Assembly (NCBI RefSeq): GCF_000340795.1
Contig: NC_020294.1
Span: forward strand, 124,001-188,000
Source: Candidatus Kinetoplastibacterium desouzaii TCC079E
GTDB taxonomy: Bacteria > Pseudomonadota > Gammaproteobacteria > Burkholderiales > Burkholderiaceae_B
Reading direction: 5' to 3'
Length of the DNA: 64,000 nt
Shown: positions 11,962 through 20,992 of the stretch, one piece after another
How the letters are laid out: the number at the start of each line of letters is the position of its first letter
How positions within the stretch are numbered: the stretch's first letter is position 1
Made by a program: the position numbers and the translations under genes
Notes under the pieces: model-generated
Told to the model about the DNA's origin: nothing
Seen by the model: the letters and a program-made list of their open reading frames with translations, nothing else
Databases searched by the model: none

Positions 11962-13158
11962 ATGACCACAGTTAAAACTCTGAGAGAGTTATCTAAATCT
12001 GGTGCTTTATTAAATAAAAGAGTTTTTATTAGAGCAGATTTAAATGTTCCTTTTGATCAAAATGGAAGAATTTCAGAAGATACTAGAATAAGATCTTCTG
12101 TCCCAGGCATAAGAATGGCTTTGGACGGTGGTGCTGCTGTTATGGTTACATCGCATTTAGGTCGTCCTATGGAAGGTCTTTTAACAGAGAAAGATTCATT
12201 GGTAAGGGTTTCACAACGTTTGTCAGAAATTCTAGGGATGCAAGTAGAACTTGTTAAAGACTGGGTAAATGGAGTTAAAGTTGCCCCTGGTCAAGTTGTT
12301 CTATTGGAAAACTGTCGTGTAAATATTGGAGAAAAAAATAATGATGATAATTTATCACGTAAAATTGCATCCTTGTGTGATATTTATGTAAACGATGCTT
12401 TTGGAACTGCACATAGAGCAGAAGCAACTACTTATGGTGTTGCTAAGTTTGCTCCAATAGCTTGTGCTGGTCCATTATTAGAGGCAGAGTTAATAGCTTT
12501 AGGGAAAGTTCTTAATAACCCTAAGAAACCGTTGGTGGCTATTGTTGGTGGATCGAAAGTTTCTACAAAGTTATCAATTCTAAAGTTCTTGTCTGAAAAA
12601 GTGGATTATTTAATTGTTGGTGGAGGGATAGCTAATACTTTTATGATGGCATCTGGTTTGCCTGTAGGAAAATCTCTTGTGGAGCCTGAACAATTAGAGT
12701 GCGCTAAAAATGTTATTGAATCCATGAGATTAAGAGGAGCAGATGTTCCGATCCCAGTGGATGTTATATGTGCTAAATATTTTGGTCAAGATGCTGTGGC
12801 TGAATTAAAATCCGCTGATAAAGTTCAGGATGATGATATGATATTCGATGTAGGGCCTGAAACATCTAAGTTGTTTGAAAAAATCTTGCAGCAAGCTGGC
12901 ACTATTGTTTGGAATGGTCCGGTTGGTGTTTTTGAATTTGATCAGTTTTCTAAAGGTACTGAGTTCTTGTCTAAGATAATATCTGATTCTGGGGCATTTT
13001 CTGTGGCTGGGGGAGGTGATACCTTGGCTGCAATATCTAAATTTGGGGTAACTAATAATATAGGATATATTTCAACAGGTGGTGGCGCATTCTTAGAATT
13101 TTTAGAAGGAAAAAGATTACCGGCTCTAGCTATATTGGAAGAACGTTATTCTAGTTAG
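11962..13158 (+). CDS. pgk: Phosphoglycerate kinase
   Basis: PGK makes ATP from 1,3-bisphosphoglycerate. The 398-residue protein carries RADLNVPF near residue 23, the substrate loop TSHLGRP, the hinge segment GGSKVSTK near residue 196 and the nucleotide-binding GGGDTLAA near the C-terminus, all intact. A strong AGGAGG ribosome site precedes the ATG. The gene ends by overlapping the stop of the convergent phosphate transporter gene by four bases, leaving no room for a conventional terminator between them. Confidence 0.97.
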   Translation: MTTVKTLRELSKSGALLNKRVFIRADLNVPFDQNGRISEDTRIRSSVPGIRMALDGGAAVMVTSHLGRPMEGLLTEKDSLVRVSQRLSEILGMQVELVKDWVNGVKVAPGQVVLLENCRVNIGEKNNDDNLSRKIASLCDIYVNDAFGTAHRAEATTYGVAKFAPIACAGPLLEAELIALGKVLNNPKKPLVAIVGGSKVSTKLSILKFLSEKVDYLIVGGGIANTFMMASGLPVGKSLVEPEQLECAKNVIESMRLRGADVPIPVDVICAKYFGQDAVAELKSADKVQDDDMIFDVGPETSKLFEKILQQAGTIVWNGPVGVFEFDQFSKGTEFLSKIISDSGAFSVAGGGDTLAAISKFGVTNNIGYISTGGGAFLEFLEGKRLPALAILEERYSS

Positions 13159-14639
13159 TTTAATTTTTCTATTATTGACATCCCACTTAGAAATAGGACT
13201 GCAGAAAGAGAAAGTGCTGCTGGCAGAGTCAAAATCCATGCTAGCAGTATCTGTCTTACTGTATTTTTTTGTAATTCAACTTTATTGGCTACTATAGTTC
13301 CTGCTATGCCAGATGATAAAACATGAGTAGTTGAAACTGGTAAATTTAATAGGTTAGCCATTCCTATAGCAAACACGGCAGTTACTTGTGCTGCTGTTCC
13401 TTGGGCATATGTCATTCCTTGTGTGCCAATTTTTTCCCCTACTGTCATTACAACTCTTTTCCAGCCTATCATTGTTCCGCATCCAAGAGACATGGCTACT
13501 GCTATTACTACCCATAATGGAGCATATTCGATTGTTGCTGTTAAGTCTGCTCTTAGTCTTTCTAGATCTTCTATTTCTGAAGTTGGAAGATTTTGTGTTT
13601 TTACAACATTTTTTGCTATATCATCTAGGCACAGTAGATTTCTTCTGGTTTCTGTTCTTTGTTTTGTTGATAGATTCTCGTATTTAGAAAGATTTTTTAG
13701 AGTTTTTTCAATTTCATCTATAGTTATTTTCGTCATTCTAGGATCGCAAGTTAACTCAGCGGTGAGGTCTTCTTTCTTAATTTGATTTTCCATGTCTAAA
13801 TAGTTACTTATATATGTATGATTTCTATGATAATAGTCATTTAAATGTATTGCAGCATTACGCGTTCTATCTATTTGATATGAAGTACTATTTAAATTTA
13901 AAACATAATTTGTTGGAACAATGCCTATTAATATTAACATTACGAGACCTATTCCTTTTTGTCCATCGTTAGATCCATGAGCGAAGCTAACACCCATGGC
14001 TGAGATTACAAGAGCTAAACGATTCCAGAAAGGAGGGTGTTTTTTTGCTTCTAATGCTCGTCTTTGTTTTGGTGTGTAATGCATGTTGGAGTTAGGTCTT
14101 AAACTTTTTAGCATAAAAAACAACCATCCTGCTAATATAAAACCTACTATTGGTGATATCACCATAGACAACCCAACATCTATAGCCTTACTCCAATTAA
14201 CTCCTTCTTGAATAGATATATTTGTTTCCCATGCATTAGCTAATCCAACTCCTAATATAGATCCAATTAATGTATGAGAACTTGATGCAGGAATTCCAAA
14301 GAACCATGTTCCTAAATTCCATATTATGGCAGCTGACACCATGGAAAATATCATTACCAATCCTCTAGAACTATTAACATTAAGTAATAGTTCTACAGGT
14401 AGCAAATGCACTATTGAATAAGCAATACCAACCCCCCCAGTCAGAACTCCTAAGAAATTGAATACTCCTGATAGGATAACTGCTAATTTAGGAGGCATTG
14501 CTTTTGTGTATATAACTGTGGCTACAGCGTTAGCCGTATCATGAAATCCATTTATAAATTCATAAACAAGCACAAAAGCTAAAGCCATAACTAGGCCAAA
14601 GCCTACCCAAATACTTAAACCGGAGAATATACCTAGCAT
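13155..14639 (-). CDS. pit: Low-affinity inorganic phosphate transporter
   Basis: A 494-residue PiT-family (PHO4) membrane protein that imports phosphate, probably as a metal-phosphate complex with protons. It has about ten hydrophobic helices arranged as two homologous halves. The paired signature motifs are [15 protein letters not shown] near residue 27 and [12 protein letters not shown] near residue 217, with the repeated PASSSHT and PVSTTHV helices. A long hydrophilic loop (about residues 250-360) separates the halves. It lies opposite and convergent to pgk, between pgk and fba. In related bacteria I recall pyruvate kinase in this interval; no such gene is seen here. Confidence 0.93.
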   Translation of the reverse strand: MLGIFSGLSIWVGFGLVMALAFVLVYEFINGFHDTANAVATVIYTKAMPPKLAVILSGVFNFLGVLTGGVGIAYSIVHLLPVELLLNVNSSRGLVMIFSMVSAAIIWNLGTWFFGIPASSSHTLIGSILGVGLANAWETNISIQEGVNWSKAIDVGLSMVISPIVGFILAGWLFFMLKSLRPNSNMHYTPKQRRALEAKKHPPFWNRLALVISAMGVSFAHGSNDGQKGIGLVMLILIGIVPTNYVLNLNSTSYQIDRTRNAAIHLNDYYHRNHTYISNYLDMENQIKKEDLTAELTCDPRMTKITIDEIEKTLKNLSKYENLSTKQRTETRRNLLCLDDIAKNVVKTQNLPTSEIEDLERLRADLTATIEYAPLWVVIAVAMSLGCGTMIGWKRVVMTVGEKIGTQGMTYAQGTAAQVTAVFAIGMANLLNLPVSTTHVLSSGIAGTIVANKVELQKNTVRQILLAWILTLPAALSLSAVLFLSGMSIIEKLN

Positions 14640-15036
14640 AGAATTAATATTGCAAGATTAATTTTTTAAAGCCTGTTTTAAAGTAAATATACAGGGTTTC
14701 ATCTTATGAAATAACTCATATTTAAGATGACATGTCAAAGTTTGATAATTTATTAAATTAAGGTCTTATACTGTAAATTCTAATAGAACCATAAGTATGA
14801 AACAAATTTAGTTTTTTTAAAAGAATTAAATTAAATATTTGTTTAAATTTAATTTTTATTTATTCTAAATAGTTTTATCATAAAAATGATAGTATTGGTA
14901 TTATTGTTAGTGTATTTGATAGTATTGATTTTTTTATGTGATGCTATATTTTAATCATGATTTATTGCTAATGTTACATTTAGCTATATAAAAAAAGAAA
15001 TACTATATATTATTCCTATCTTTTGTGGAGATCTTT
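14640..15036. other. 397-base divergent intergenic region pit/fba
   Basis: No gene is seen in either strand. It must carry the promoters for pit (leftward) and fba (rightward). Two features stand out: an 11-base direct repeat tgatagtattg at 14887-14897 and 14917-14927, exactly 30 bases apart, and a short inverted repeat tcatctta/taagatga around 14698-14730. The fba ribosome site GTGGAG is at 15025-15030. I searched for a pyruvate kinase remnant and saw nothing recognisable. Confidence 0.6.
14887..14927. repeat. Pair of 11-base direct repeats upstream of fba
   Basis: The sequence tgatagtattg occurs at 14887-14897 and again at 14917-14927. The 30-base period is close to three turns of the DNA helix, so a protein dimer could bind both copies on the same face. 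It is about 110 bases before the aldolase start. In AT-rich DNA such repeats also arise by chance, so a regulatory role is only a suggestion. Confidence 0.3.
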
Positions 15037-16089
15037 ATGTCTTTAGTATCTATGCGTCAGTTGCTTGATCATGCAGCTGAGAATAGTTATGCCATTCCAG
15101 CTTTTAATGTTAATAACTTAGAGCAAGTACAAGCTATTATGGAAGCTGCTAATGAGACTAATAGTCCAGTTATAATGCAAGCATCAGCTGGAGCAAGAAA
15201 ATACGCTGGGGAAGTTTTTTTAAAATATCTTATAAAGGCTGCAGTTGAGTCATATCCTCATATTCCTGTTGTTATGCATCAGGATCATGGACAATCTCCT
15301 TCTGTTTGTGAAGGAGCTATAAATATGGGTTTTTCTAGTGTAATGATGGATGGATCTCTTAGAGAAGATGGGAAAACTGTTGCTGATTATAATTATAATG
15401 TAGATGTTACTAGTAGAGTTGTAAAAATTTCTCATGAACGAGGAGTTAGTGTGGAAGGAGAACTTGGTTGTTTGGGTTCTTTAGAAACATTAGAAGGAGA
15501 TAAAGAAGATGGCCATGGAGCTGATGGTAAATTAACTGTTGAGCAATTGCTTACTGATCCAGATCAGGCTGTAGATTTTGTAAAAAAAACACATATAGAT
15601 GCTTTGGCTATTGCAATTGGAACAAGTCATGGTGCATATAAGTTTACAAAACAACCTACTGGAGAGGTATTGTCAATTAATCGTATAAAAGAAATACATG
15701 CAAAATTACCTAATACTCACTTGGTTATGCATGGTAGTTCTAGTGTGCCTCAAGAACTTTTGTCTGAAATAAGAGAGTTTGGTGGCAATCTGAAAGAAAC
15801 TTATGGGGTTCCTGTCAAAGAGATTCAAGAAGCCATAAAGTATGGAGTTCGTAAAGTCAATATTGATACTGATATTAGACTGGCCATGACTGCAGCTATA
15901 CGGAGATTTTTTGTGGAAAATTCTGATAGATTTGATCCTCGTGAATATTTAAAACAAGCTCGCGCAGCAGCTAAAAGTGTATGTATTAGTAGATACAATC
16001 AATTTGGTTCTTCAGGTAATGCAAGTAAAATAAAACCTAATAGTTTAGAAGAAATGGCGGGACTTTATCGACTAGGCAAATTGGTTTAA
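15037..16089 (+). CDS. fba: Fructose-bisphosphate aldolase, class II
   Basis: A zinc-dependent class II aldolase of the CbbA type, interconverting fructose 1,6-bisphosphate and triose phosphates. The start chosen is ATG 15037, because GTGGAG at 15025-15030 is its ribosome site; the in-frame GTG at 15025 overlaps that site. This gives 350 residues beginning [16 protein letters not shown], typical of the family. Zinc and substrate motifs are [10 protein letters not shown] near residue 80, GELGCLGS near residue 142, [10 protein letters not shown] and VMHGSSSVP. It starts the run fba-purC-purE-purK. Confidence 0.96.
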   Translation: MSLVSMRQLLDHAAENSYAIPAFNVNNLEQVQAIMEAANETNSPVIMQASAGARKYAGEVFLKYLIKAAVESYPHIPVVMHQDHGQSPSVCEGAINMGFSSVMMDGSLREDGKTVADYNYNVDVTSRVVKISHERGVSVEGELGCLGSLETLEGDKEDGHGADGKLTVEQLLTDPDQAVDFVKKTHIDALAIAIGTSHGAYKFTKQPTGEVLSINRIKEIHAKLPNTHLVMHGSSSVPQELLSEIREFGGNLKETYGVPVKEIQEAIKYGVRKVNIDTDIRLAMTAAIRRFFVENSDRFDPREYLKQARAAAKSVCISRYNQFGSSGNASKIKPNSLEEMAGLYRLGKLV

Positions 16090-16126
16090 AGGGTAAAGTT
16101 ACATTATTCATTAATGGAGTGTTAAT

Positions 16127-17005
16127 ATGAGTACATTATTCCAGTCAAACATAAAATCTTTGCCTCTATTATCTAGAGGCAAAGTTAGAGATATTTATGC
16201 TGTCGGAGAAGATAAATTATTAATAGTAGTATCTGATAGAATTTCTGCTTTTGATGTTATTTTAGATGATCCAATTCCAGGGAAAGGTCTTGTTCTAAAT
16301 AAAATGACAGAATTCTGGCTTAATAAATTACATAGCATTGTTTCAAACCATTCTTTGAATATCAAACCTGAAGATGTTGTAAAACCTGAAGAATTTGATC
16401 AGATAAAAGATAGAGCCGTTGTTGTAAAACGTTTAAAACCAATAATGATAGAGGCTGTTGCTAGAGGGTATTTAATAGGGTCTGGATGGAATGAATATAC
16501 AAAGACTGGATCTGTCTGTGGTATAAAATTACCTGGTGGGTTGGAGAAGGCAAGTAAGTTAGAAGAAATAATTTTTACTCCTGCAGCTAAAGCAGAGCAA
16601 GGATCTCATGATGAAAATGTAAACTTTGCGTATGTTAAAAGTTTAGTTGGAAATGATCTTGCTGAAAAGATTAGGGATTTAACTATAAAGCTTTATCAAG
16701 AAGCATCTAATTTTGCAATTTCTAGAGGTATTATAATTGCTGATACTAAGTTTGAGTTTGGTTTAGATTCAAATGGTATCTTGCACTTAATGGATGAGGT
16801 TCTTACTCCTGATTCTTCACGTTTTTGGTCTCTTGATCAGTATGAAGAAGGTAGTAATCCAGCTTCTTTTGATAAGCAATTTGTTAGAGATTGGTTGGAG
16901 TTACAAAACTGGAATAAAATTTATCCAGCACCTAAGTTACCTAAGGATGTTATAGAAAAAACATCAGAGAAATATTATGAGGCTTTGGATCGTTTGACTA
17001 TATAG
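16127..17005 (+). CDS. purC: SAICAR synthetase
   Basis: PurC joins aspartate to CAIR in de novo purine synthesis. The 292-residue protein begins with the ATP-binding segment [11 protein letters not shown] (residues 14-24) and contains [33 protein letters not shown] and [12 protein letters not shown], all family signatures. Length fits the longer betaproteobacterial/yeast-like form. It is followed by purE 32 bases on and then purK, so three adjacent pathway steps are encoded together. Confidence 0.97.
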   Translation: MSTLFQSNIKSLPLLSRGKVRDIYAVGEDKLLIVVSDRISAFDVILDDPIPGKGLVLNKMTEFWLNKLHSIVSNHSLNIKPEDVVKPEEFDQIKDRAVVVKRLKPIMIEAVARGYLIGSGWNEYTKTGSVCGIKLPGGLEKASKLEEIIFTPAAKAEQGSHDENVNFAYVKSLVGNDLAEKIRDLTIKLYQEASNFAISRGIIIADTKFEFGLDSNGILHLMDEVLTPDSSRFWSLDQYEEGSNPASFDKQFVRDWLELQNWNKIYPAPKLPKDVIEKTSEKYYEALDRLTI

Positions 17006-17037
17006 AATTTATTTTATATTTTACAGGAATATAATTT

Positions 17038-17538
17038 ATGCAAAAATCAGATTCTCCTTTAATTGGTCTTGTTATGGGCTCTTCTAGCGACTGGGAGGTA
17101 ATGAGACATGCTGCTTCTGTTATAGAAGATTTTAATATTTCTTACGAAAAAAGAGTTATTTCAGCTCATCGCATGCCAAAAGAGATGTTTGAGTATGCAA
17201 CCTTGGCTTCGGAGCGAGGGTTGAAGGGCATCATAGCTGGAGCTGGTGGTGCAGCCCATTTGCCAGGAATGTTAGCATCGTTAACTGAATTGCCAGTTTT
17301 TGGGGTTCCAGTTCCATCAAAGTATTTATCTGGTGAAGATTCTTTATTGTCGATTGTTCAAATGCCAAAAGGAATTCCAGTAGCTACATTTGCAATTGGA
17401 GAGGCTGGAGCAACAAATGCTGCTTTGCACTTGATAGCTAATCTTGCTATTTATGATTCTCAGTTATGTAATAAATTAAGGCAGTTTCGCAAGAATCAGA
17501 ATCATTTGGCTTGTAGTATGACATTACCTCCTATCTAG
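17038..17538 (+). CDS. purE: N5-CAIR mutase
   Basis: The catalytic subunit converting N5-carboxyaminoimidazole ribonucleotide to CAIR. The 166-residue class I PurE has the phosphate-binding motif [13 protein letters not shown] near the N-terminus, the catalytic histidine in SAHRMP near residue 46, and the [11 protein letters not shown] and GVPV segments. It is paired with purK 45 bases downstream, as expected because PurE class I acts on the PurK product. Confidence 0.97.
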   Translation: MQKSDSPLIGLVMGSSSDWEVMRHAASVIEDFNISYEKRVISAHRMPKEMFEYATLASERGLKGIIAGAGGAAHLPGMLASLTELPVFGVPVPSKYLSGEDSLLSIVQMPKGIPVATFAIGEAGATNAALHLIANLAIYDSQLCNKLRQFRKNQNHLACSMTLPPI

Positions 17539-17583
17539 ATTATAGGAATTTAATAAAATATTATTTTAATATGGGATTATGGT

Positions 17584-18780
17584 ATGGTGTTTTTAAATTC
17601 CAATTTTTTTGTTAAACCAGGTTCTTGGCTTGGTTTAGTTGGAGGTGGTCAATTAGGTAGAATGTTTTGTCATTCTGCTCAAAATCTAGGTTATAAAGTT
17701 GTTGTTCTTGATCCTAGTGATATTAGTCCAGCTGTGTCTGTTGCAGATTTGCATATAAAATCATCCTATGATGATAAAAATGGATTAGAACGTTTGTCTT
17801 CTATATGCAAATCAGTAACTATAGAATTTGAGAATATTCCTTTTAGCAGTTTGGAGTTTTTATCAAAAAGGAATGTTCTCACACCAACTGCTAGTTCTGT
17901 TGCGATAGCTCAAAATCGTATTTTTGAAAAAAATTTTATAAGTTCTTTGAATGTTGATGTGGCTCCTTATAAAGTTATAGTTAATAAAACAGATTGTGAT
18001 TTAATAGACCATGATTTTTTCCCTGGTATTTTGAAAGTTGCTAAATTAGGTTACGATGGGAAAGGACAAGTTACAGTACGTGAAAAAAAAGAACTAAAAG
18101 ATAAGTTTGTTTTTTTGGGAGAGGTTCCGTGTGTTTTAGAAAAATTTCTGTCTTTGGATAGAGAAATTTCAGTTGTTGTTGCAAGAAACCTTGATGGAGA
18201 TTGTGTCGTTTTCCCTCCAGCTATTAATTTTCACGAATGTGGTATCCTCTCTAGTTCTGTAGTTACTAGATCTAATCATGAAATATATGATAATACTTGT
18301 TTTTCAGAGGTCTGCTCAATAGCCAAGAAGATTGCAGAGTCTTTAAATTATTATGGGGTTTTGTGTGTTGAATTTTTTGTTGTTGACAATAATATCATTG
18401 TTAATGAAATAGCACCTAGACCACATAATAGTGGACATTATTCTATGGATGCTTGTTTTACTAGCCAATTTGAACAACAAGTTAGAATAATGTCTGGATT
18501 GCCATTAGGTAATACTGAATTATTATCTTCATCCATTATGATAAATCTACTGGGAGATGTATGGTTTGGTAGTGATGGTAATTTAATAGAACCAGATTGG
18601 AGAAAGTTGTTGTCTATTTCTGGATTAAAACTACATCTTTATGGGAAAGAAGAAGCTAGGAGATCACGTAAGATGGGTCATGTGACGTTATTAGGTAATG
18701 ATATTTATGACTTAGATGAAAAAGCATATGATTTGAGTTTAATACTTGGGATTAATTATACAAAAATATCAAAAGTTTAA
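17584..18780 (+). CDS. purK: N5-carboxyaminoimidazole ribonucleotide synthase
   Basis: PurK is an ATP-grasp enzyme that carboxylates AIR with bicarbonate and ATP. The 398-residue protein starts with a nucleotide-fold segment GLVGGGQLGRMF (residues 17-28), contains the ATP-grasp loop KLGYDGKGQ near residue 157, EKFLSLDREISV, and the metal-binding NEIAPRPHNSGH near residue 278. The start ATG is preceded only by a weak GGGA at about 8 bases, so the start is slightly uncertain. It follows purE and precedes sua5. Confidence 0.95.
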   Translation: MVFLNSNFFVKPGSWLGLVGGGQLGRMFCHSAQNLGYKVVVLDPSDISPAVSVADLHIKSSYDDKNGLERLSSICKSVTIEFENIPFSSLEFLSKRNVLTPTASSVAIAQNRIFEKNFISSLNVDVAPYKVIVNKTDCDLIDHDFFPGILKVAKLGYDGKGQVTVREKKELKDKFVFLGEVPCVLEKFLSLDREISVVVARNLDGDCVVFPPAINFHECGILSSSVVTRSNHEIYDNTCFSEVCSIAKKIAESLNYYGVLCVEFFVVDNNIIVNEIAPRPHNSGHYSMDACFTSQFEQQVRIMSGLPLGNTELLSSSIMINLLGDVWFGSDGNLIEPDWRKLLSISGLKLHLYGKEEARRSRKMGHVTLLGNDIYDLDEKAYDLSLILGINYTKISKV

Positions 18781-18806
18781 TAATTTTTATTTTAGGAATT
18801 TTATAA

Positions 18807-19814
18807 TTGAACCTTATAGAGAAGGCGCTATTAAATCTTATAGAAGGCAAGTTGGTTATTTTCCCTACAGAGACTGTTTATGGTCTTGGGGCTGATGCAG
18901 AAAACACAGAAGCTGTTAGAAAGGTTTATTTAGTTAAAAATCGCCCTTTAAATCATCCGGTTATAGTTCATATAGCTCATAAAGAAGACCTTTGTCATTG
19001 GGCTATAGATATTCCAGATGAGGCGTTTAAATTAGTTGATAAGTTTTGGCCTGGGCCTTTAACTATAATTTTAAGAAAATCACCCAGTGTTTCTGATCTA
19101 ATAAGTGGATCACAATCTACAGTTGGAATTAGATGTCCATCTCACCCTATTGCTCAAAATTTGTTGAAATCTTTTTCCAAAGTTAAAGGTAATAGAAAAG
19201 GAGCTTTGATAGCTCCTTCTGCTAATAAATTTGGAAAGGTTTCTCCAACAGAAGTTGGTCATATTTATAATGAATTTTCTTCTAATATTCTCAAAGATAT
19301 TGTTGTTCTAGATGGAGGAAGTTCAGAGATAGGTATTGAATCTACAATAATAGACATGTCAGGATTGTCAGAAGGGAAAAGTCCAGTTATTTTAAGGCCT
19401 GGACACGTGACATGGCAGGATATATCAAGTGTTATAAAATTAGATTTAGATTCTCAAGGTAATAGTTCTATCATTGTTCCAGGATCATTAAAATCTCATT
19501 ATGCTACTAATACTCCTTTAGTAATTGTTGATAGTCACTTGATTGAAAATAGAATTTGTAGTTTATTAGGTAACTTAGATAAATTAGCTGTTTTATCGTT
19601 TTCAGATAGAAGTTCTATTCTAGAAAAAAATGTTGATTGGTATATTATGCCTAAGGACCCAATAGAATATGCAAGTAAACTTTATGCTACCATGAGGTCT
19701 GTTGATATTGGAAATTACTCAAAGATTATTGTTGAGAGATTACCGGTTTCTTATGAATGGATGGCAGTTTCAGATCGTTTGTACAAATCAGCTGCAGCTT
19801 TTGGTTTAACTTAA
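18807..19814 (+). CDS. Threonylcarbamoyl-AMP synthase, Sua5 form
   Basis: This enzyme makes threonylcarbamoyl-AMP from threonine, bicarbonate and ATP, the first step of t6A37 in tRNA. The 335-residue protein has the YrdC domain (KLVIFPTETVYGLGADA near residue 13, VGIRCPSHP, APSANKFGKVSPT) followed by a linker and the extra C-terminal Sua5 domain, so it is the long Sua5 form rather than short TsaC. The most likely start is TTG at 18807, preceded by AGGA at 18794-18797; no in-frame ATG fits. It sits between purK and xerD. Confidence 0.92.
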   Translation: MNLIEKALLNLIEGKLVIFPTETVYGLGADAENTEAVRKVYLVKNRPLNHPVIVHIAHKEDLCHWAIDIPDEAFKLVDKFWPGPLTIILRKSPSVSDLISGSQSTVGIRCPSHPIAQNLLKSFSKVKGNRKGALIAPSANKFGKVSPTEVGHIYNEFSSNILKDIVVLDGGSSEIGIESTIIDMSGLSEGKSPVILRPGHVTWQDISSVIKLDLDSQGNSSIIVPGSLKSHYATNTPLVIVDSHLIENRICSLLGNLDKLAVLSFSDRSSILEKNVDWYIMPKDPIEYASKLYATMRSVDIGNYSKIIVERLPVSYEWMAVSDRLYKSAAAFGLT

Positions 19815-19831
19815 CATAAAGTAAATCCCTT

Positions 19832-20758
19832 ATGTGTTCACGTGATGATAGAGATATAAGAAAATTTTCTTCTGAAATTACAAATAGATTTTTGAATTCT
19901 ATTTGGTTGGAAGAAGGTTTATCTAACAATACTATATCTGCATATAAAAATGATCTTAAATCATTTTCAACTTGGGTTTTAAATAATAAAAATAAAAGTA
20001 TTATTGATAATATTAATGAAGATGATATTCAGAAATGGTTTATTGAACAACATTCGTCTATTAAAGCATCAACTTCTAATCGTCGGTTGGCAGTTTTAAA
20101 ACGCTTTTATGTTTGGGCAGCTCGCGAAAAACTTGTATTGTATAATCCTTGTATTTCTATAAGAACAGCTAAGTATTTTAGGCAAATTCCTATTACTCTA
20201 TCAGAAGATCAAGTAGAAAGACTTATTATGGCTCCAGATGTCAACGATATTAGGGGATTGAGGGATCGTGCAATGTTAGAAGTTCTATATTCTACTGGGT
20301 TACGTGTTTCAGAGTTGGTTGGGTTAAAAATAAGAGATCTTAATCTAAATGATGGAGTAGTGCATGTTGTTCTTGGAAAGGGAGCTAAGGATAGATTAGT
20401 GCCTTTAGGGGAAGAATGTATGTTTTGGGTTAATAGATACTTGCATGATTCACGTAGTTATATTTTGAAAAATAAAAAAAGTGATTTTTTATTTATTACA
20501 AATAGATCTAATTCTATGACTCGTCAAGCTTTTTGGCTTTTGATTAAAAAATATGCTTTTATAGCTAATATTTGTACCCCATTATCTCCTCATGCTATGC
20601 GTCACGCTTTTGCTACTCATTTATTAAATAATGGAGCTGATCTTAGAGTAGTGCAATTATTGCTTGGTCATTCTGATATTTCTACTACGCAAATTTATAC
20701 TCATGTAGCAAATGAAAGGTTGAAAAAATTACATTTAAAACATCACCCTCGTGGTTGA
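19832..20758 (+). CDS. xerD: Tyrosine recombinase XerD
   Basis: XerC/XerD recombinases resolve chromosome dimers at dif with FtsK. The 308-residue protein has the N-terminal SAM-like DNA-binding domain (residues ~20-105) and a full catalytic domain with R158, K183, H254, R257, H280 and nucleophile Y289. The C-terminal HPRG is typical of XerD rather than XerC. It starts 17 bases after sua5. It is a housekeeping recombinase: no att-like repeats, integrase cargo or phage genes lie nearby. Confidence 0.92.
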   Translation: MCSRDDRDIRKFSSEITNRFLNSIWLEEGLSNNTISAYKNDLKSFSTWVLNNKNKSIIDNINEDDIQKWFIEQHSSIKASTSNRRLAVLKRFYVWAAREKLVLYNPCISIRTAKYFRQIPITLSEDQVERLIMAPDVNDIRGLRDRAMLEVLYSTGLRVSELVGLKIRDLNLNDGVVHVVLGKGAKDRLVPLGEECMFWVNRYLHDSRSYILKNKKSDFLFITNRSNSMTRQAFWLLIKKYAFIANICTPLSPHAMRHAFATHLLNNGADLRVVQLLLGHSDISTTQIYTHVANERLKKLHLKHHPRG

Positions 20759-20810
20759 TACATGTTTATATTAATTAAAATTATTTAATAGCGAAGAATT
20801 GATAGATAAA

Positions 20811-20885
20811 TGGCCTCGCCGAGTGGAATTGAACCACTAACTGACCCTTAGGAGGGGTCTATTATATCCGTTTAACTACGGCGAG
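20811..20885 (-). tRNA. tRNA-Arg (anticodon CCU)
   Basis: The minus strand folds as a cloverleaf: acceptor CTCGCCG pairs with CGGCGAG, anticodon stem GACCC/GGGTC encloses loop CTCCTAA with anticodon CCT, and the T arm has loop TTCAATT. The 3' CCA is encoded. It reads AGG codons and lies between xerD and addB on the opposite strand to both. Confidence 0.95.
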
Positions 20886-20992
20886 AAAGAATCAATCTAA
20901 CAGCTGAGATTATAATATACCAGGATGTAATAATCTACATATATTATGACAGCATTGTTAGTGATTAATAATCATTGTTTATTGGTTTAAGT

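Noticed and set aside
13423-13785. Plus-strand open frame of 120 codons opposite the pit gene
   Set aside because: Its hydrophobic runs mirror the membrane helices and loop of the transporter; the pit frame carries the PHO4 motifs.
19832-20885. Integrase next to a tRNA gene as the mark of a genomic island
   Set aside because: The recombinase is a housekeeping XerD with the expected neighbours, no direct repeat of the tRNA 3' end was seen, and downstream genes are core repair genes.
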